Of a stretch of DNA of 64,000 nt, positions 62,025 to 64,000 are shown piece after piece (position 1 is the first letter of the stretch; the number at the start of each line of letters is the position of its first letter). The notes under the pieces were generated by a model. That model was not told where the DNA came from. It saw nothing but the letters and a program-made list of their open reading frames with translations, and did no database searches. The stretch is from Anaerolineae bacterium (lineage in GTDB: Bacteria; Chloroflexota; Anaerolineae; 4572-78; J111), in the NCBI GenBank assembly GCA_023382535.1, contig JAHDWA010000030.1:1-64000 (forward strand), written 5' to 3'. Made by a program: the position numbers and the translations under genes.

Positions 62025-64000
62025 CTAACTTATCCCCAACGCTTTCACCGCCGCGGTCAGAGGATCACCGTAAAAAATAGGATCAACTCGTTCCATAATG
62101 TCTGCGGGAACGTCGAGAAAGTGGCGCTTGTTTTCAATGGGGATGAGGGTGCGACGGGCCCCATTATCCATGGCAATTTGCAGTGGCTCGACCAACGAGC
62201 GGACTGCTTTGAGGTTGCCCTGGATGCTGAGATCACCCAGAATGAGTAGGGCGGGCACGGTAGAAAGTTTCTTGAGGGCCGAATAAATAGCTACGACCAA
62301 ACCGATACCGGCTTCACAGGGAATGTGGTTGGCCAGTAAATCAATCGCCTCGACGTGAAAATCGGTGGCATCAAAAATCTGGACTAGCCCCATATCGCTT
62401 TTGTGACCCTGAATGTAGGCGAATGCACGTTGGATAGATTCTTTCATGCTCCCTTCAATACCGCCGGCTACTTTCAACTTGCCTGTACCCGGTGAGCAGC
62501 CAACTTCGAGGCGGTACAGGCCCACTTTCCCTTCATCGTCAACAGAGGTAATGTAGACCGAGCCAGGCGCGAGTGGGTCGGGGGCAATCAGATTGCGCCC
62601 CCCTTCTTCCGGCACGCCGACATACCGTTCTTCACGGGTGTCGGCGTCAATGTAGGAGAAGGAGGTCTGGTAATACTCAAACGAGCCCATCTTTTTTAGT
62701 TGCTCTTTGACCCGCCGCCGCCCTTCGAGGGCTAGGTCAAGCAATTCAGCCAGTTCATCTCTGGAAACTTCGTCATCAGGGTAAAGTAATTTAATCAAAC
62801 CGGAAACTGTCTTGCGCACGGCTTTCACATCGCGGGCGTTGAGATGCGAGCCGAGCGAGAAGTAGTGATCAATGGCCTCGGTGAAGTTGTGCCGGCGTAG
62901 TTCGCGCATTGCTTCGGCCAGGTAATCCACGATAAAACCGTACTGGTCGGTGAAGTACTCGACCCGCATCTTGGGTACTTCCCAGCCAGGTACATAGAAA
63001 TGCAGCCGGTCGAGGAAGGCCAGATCTTCTCGAATGATCTCCGGCATCGGGGTAAAAAGATGAGAGGAGCGCACCATCACCTCGACCGGCTGGTTGGTGT
63101 TGCCAAACATCACCATCGAGGCCTGGCCAGACAGAGCTTCCCGGCCCCGGGCAAAGGTACCGGACTCGCAGTAAGTTTTGAGGGTTGTAATGACCTCCTG
63201 GGGCATTTTCTGCAAATCGGCAATCTCGTCGAAGGCGACAGCATCCCACAGACCAACCAGGCCCATGGTGCGGCTCGCCATATTGTAGAAGAGATTGGCC
63301 ACGGTGGTGGGGCCGGTCATGAGGATAACGTAAGGACTGACCTCCTGATAAACATACGATTTACCGGTACCACGTGGCCCCAATTCAATCAGGTTGTAAT
63401 TATGCTCGCACAGAGGGATGAGTCGGGTCAGAAAGAGCAACTTGAGCCGGCGGTCAAAGTGGGTTGGCTCCAAGCCAACGCTACGCACGAGCAGGTCAAT
63501 CCACTCCTCAGTAGTGAATTCTCGCCGTCCGGTGCAATACTCGGCCAGATCGAAATTCGCTACCTGGATGGGACGCATATCCTCAATCCAGAAGGGGCTG
63601 CGCTTGCCCCGGGCGGTCTCGTCAAAGAGATGTTTTAGTTCAACTTGCGCCCAGATACCGCCGACCAGCAGCCGGTCATACTCCTGGATATATTTTTCCG
63701 GGATGTGAACAAACTGGTGGCCGAAGTTGACCAGTTCAGCCCAGTATTTGTCGTCGTCGGAGAGGTAACGCACTTTGATCTTATCAATGAGGGTGTGCTT
63801 GCCCTTCTCCCGCACATAGGATTGAGCTTTGTTGGACTCGTCAGGGCGGACAAAATTGTCGGTCAGGATGGATTTGACCACCGTCAAGCCCATCTCAATG
63901 GCCATGGGATCGTCAGTAGCACAATATTTGCCCAGCAAATATTCTAGCACGTAGACCGGGACGTTGGCCCCCACTTTTATCTTCCGCACCAGGTCTTTGC
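62025..64000 (-). CDS. brxL: BREX Lon-like protein BrxL (5' end outside window)
   Basis: The frame runs off the right edge; about 658 residues are visible. The residues at the edge (KDLVRKIKVGANVPVYVLEY) match the interior of BrxL, so the true start lies further right and the GTG at 63989 is not the start. Visible parts are the conserved N-terminal domain, an AAA+ core (LIELGPRGTGKSYVY about 205 residues in, VAFDEIAD, MVMFGNTNQP) and a Lon-like C-terminal domain ending GDPLTAAVKALG. Where Lon proteases have Ser-Ala-Gly, this has Glu-Ala-Gly (CEAGIGL), so proteolysis is doubtful. BrxL is the last gene of BREX clusters; the methylase and other Brx genes would lie to the right. Confidence 0.92.
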   Translation of the reverse strand, partial: KDLVRKIKVGANVPVYVLEYLLGKYCATDDPMAIEMGLTVVKSILTDNFVRPDESNKAQSYVREKGKHTLIDKIKVRYLSDDDKYWAELVNFGHQFVHIPEKYIQEYDRLLVGGIWAQVELKHLFDETARGKRSPFWIEDMRPIQVANFDLAEYCTGRREFTTEEWIDLLVRSVGLEPTHFDRRLKLLFLTRLIPLCEHNYNLIELGPRGTGKSYVYQEVSPYVILMTGPTTVANLFYNMASRTMGLVGLWDAVAFDEIADLQKMPQEVITTLKTYCESGTFARGREALSGQASMVMFGNTNQPVEVMVRSSHLFTPMPEIIREDLAFLDRLHFYVPGWEVPKMRVEYFTDQYGFIVDYLAEAMRELRRHNFTEAIDHYFSLGSHLNARDVKAVRKTVSGLIKLLYPDDEVSRDELAELLDLALEGRRRVKEQLKKMGSFEYYQTSFSYIDADTREERYVGVPEEGGRNLIAPDPLAPGSVYITSVDDEGKVGLYRLEVGCSPGTGKLKVAGGIEGSMKESIQRAFAYIQGHKSDMGLVQIFDATDFHVEAIDLLANHIPCEAGIGLVVAIYSALKKLSTVPALLILGDLSIQGNLKAVRSLVEPLQIAMDNGARRTLIPIENKRHFLDVPADIMERVDPIFYGDPLTAAVKALGIS

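Noticed and set aside
63000..63638. 212-codon + strand frame
   Set aside because: Lies entirely within brxL, whose motifs are clear on the other strand.
60772..64000. Complete BREX system
   Set aside because: Only brxL is present; no PglX/BrxX methylase, PglZ, BrxA, BrxB or BrxC is visible in the window.
1..64000. CRISPR array, tRNA, rRNA, insertion sequence
   Set aside because: No regularly spaced repeats, cloverleaf-like clusters, ribosomal RNA segments or transposase motifs were seen on reading; short tRNAs could still be missed by eye.

Overview
The window reads as bacterial chromosome carrying a long defence island. I see no tRNA, rRNA, CRISPR array or transposase. The organism cannot be fixed from the sequence. 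Moderate, uneven G+C, an AddAB-type exonuclease, a solitary sigma-like factor and a run of BREX/McrBC/Hachiman genes would suit a large-genome environmental bacterium such as a Chloroflexota member, but that is a guess.

Left part (1-11600): ordinary and mixed accessory genes. These are two unrecognised proteins, a NagD-type HAD phosphatase, a GAF protein, two near-identical cold-shock protein genes 6.7 kb apart (each with the same promoter and leader), a HhH-GPD-like DNA glycosylase candidate next to an Ada-like Cys protein, and a membrane-anchored thermonuclease. A minus-strand group follows: Crp-type regulator, lactonase-like metallo-hydrolase, adenosine deaminase and a truncated maltose acetyltransferase.

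Right part (11617-60613): about 49 kb in which every gene is on the + strand. It begins with Hachiman (hamA-hamB). A terminator separates this from a nine-gene unit at 16298-27455: sigma-like factor, HTH-like protein, ImmA/IrrE protease, NurA-like nuclease, HerA ATPase, UvrD helicase fused to an Fe-S RecB-like nuclease, an EVE-like plus restriction-nuclease fusion, a DUF1848 Fe-S protein and a Rossmann methyltransferase-like protein. I know of no described system with this composition, and it is my first candidate for something new. Next come RmuC, a RelE-like/SF1 helicase fusion, a 2614-residue protein with two Hsp90/sacsin-type ATPase domains paired with a SNF2 helicase, and a G+C-rich addB-addA pair. 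A GHKL/STAS plus STAS/winged-helix pair follows. Then a two-gene module pairs a helicase-nuclease with a 777-residue protein that may be a divergent MID-PIWI (Argonaute-like) protein, my second candidate. McrBC closes the run.

Right edge (60772-64000): two minus-strand genes, a solitary HsdR-N-type nuclease and brxL, which runs off the window. The rest of a BREX cluster should lie to the right.

Common theme: almost every gene from 11617 onward senses, unwinds, cuts or modifies nucleic acid. At least eight apparent nucleases belong to PD-(D/E)XK or NurA-like classes, and many are fused or adjacent to a motor. Domain calls rest on motifs read by eye; no database search was run.
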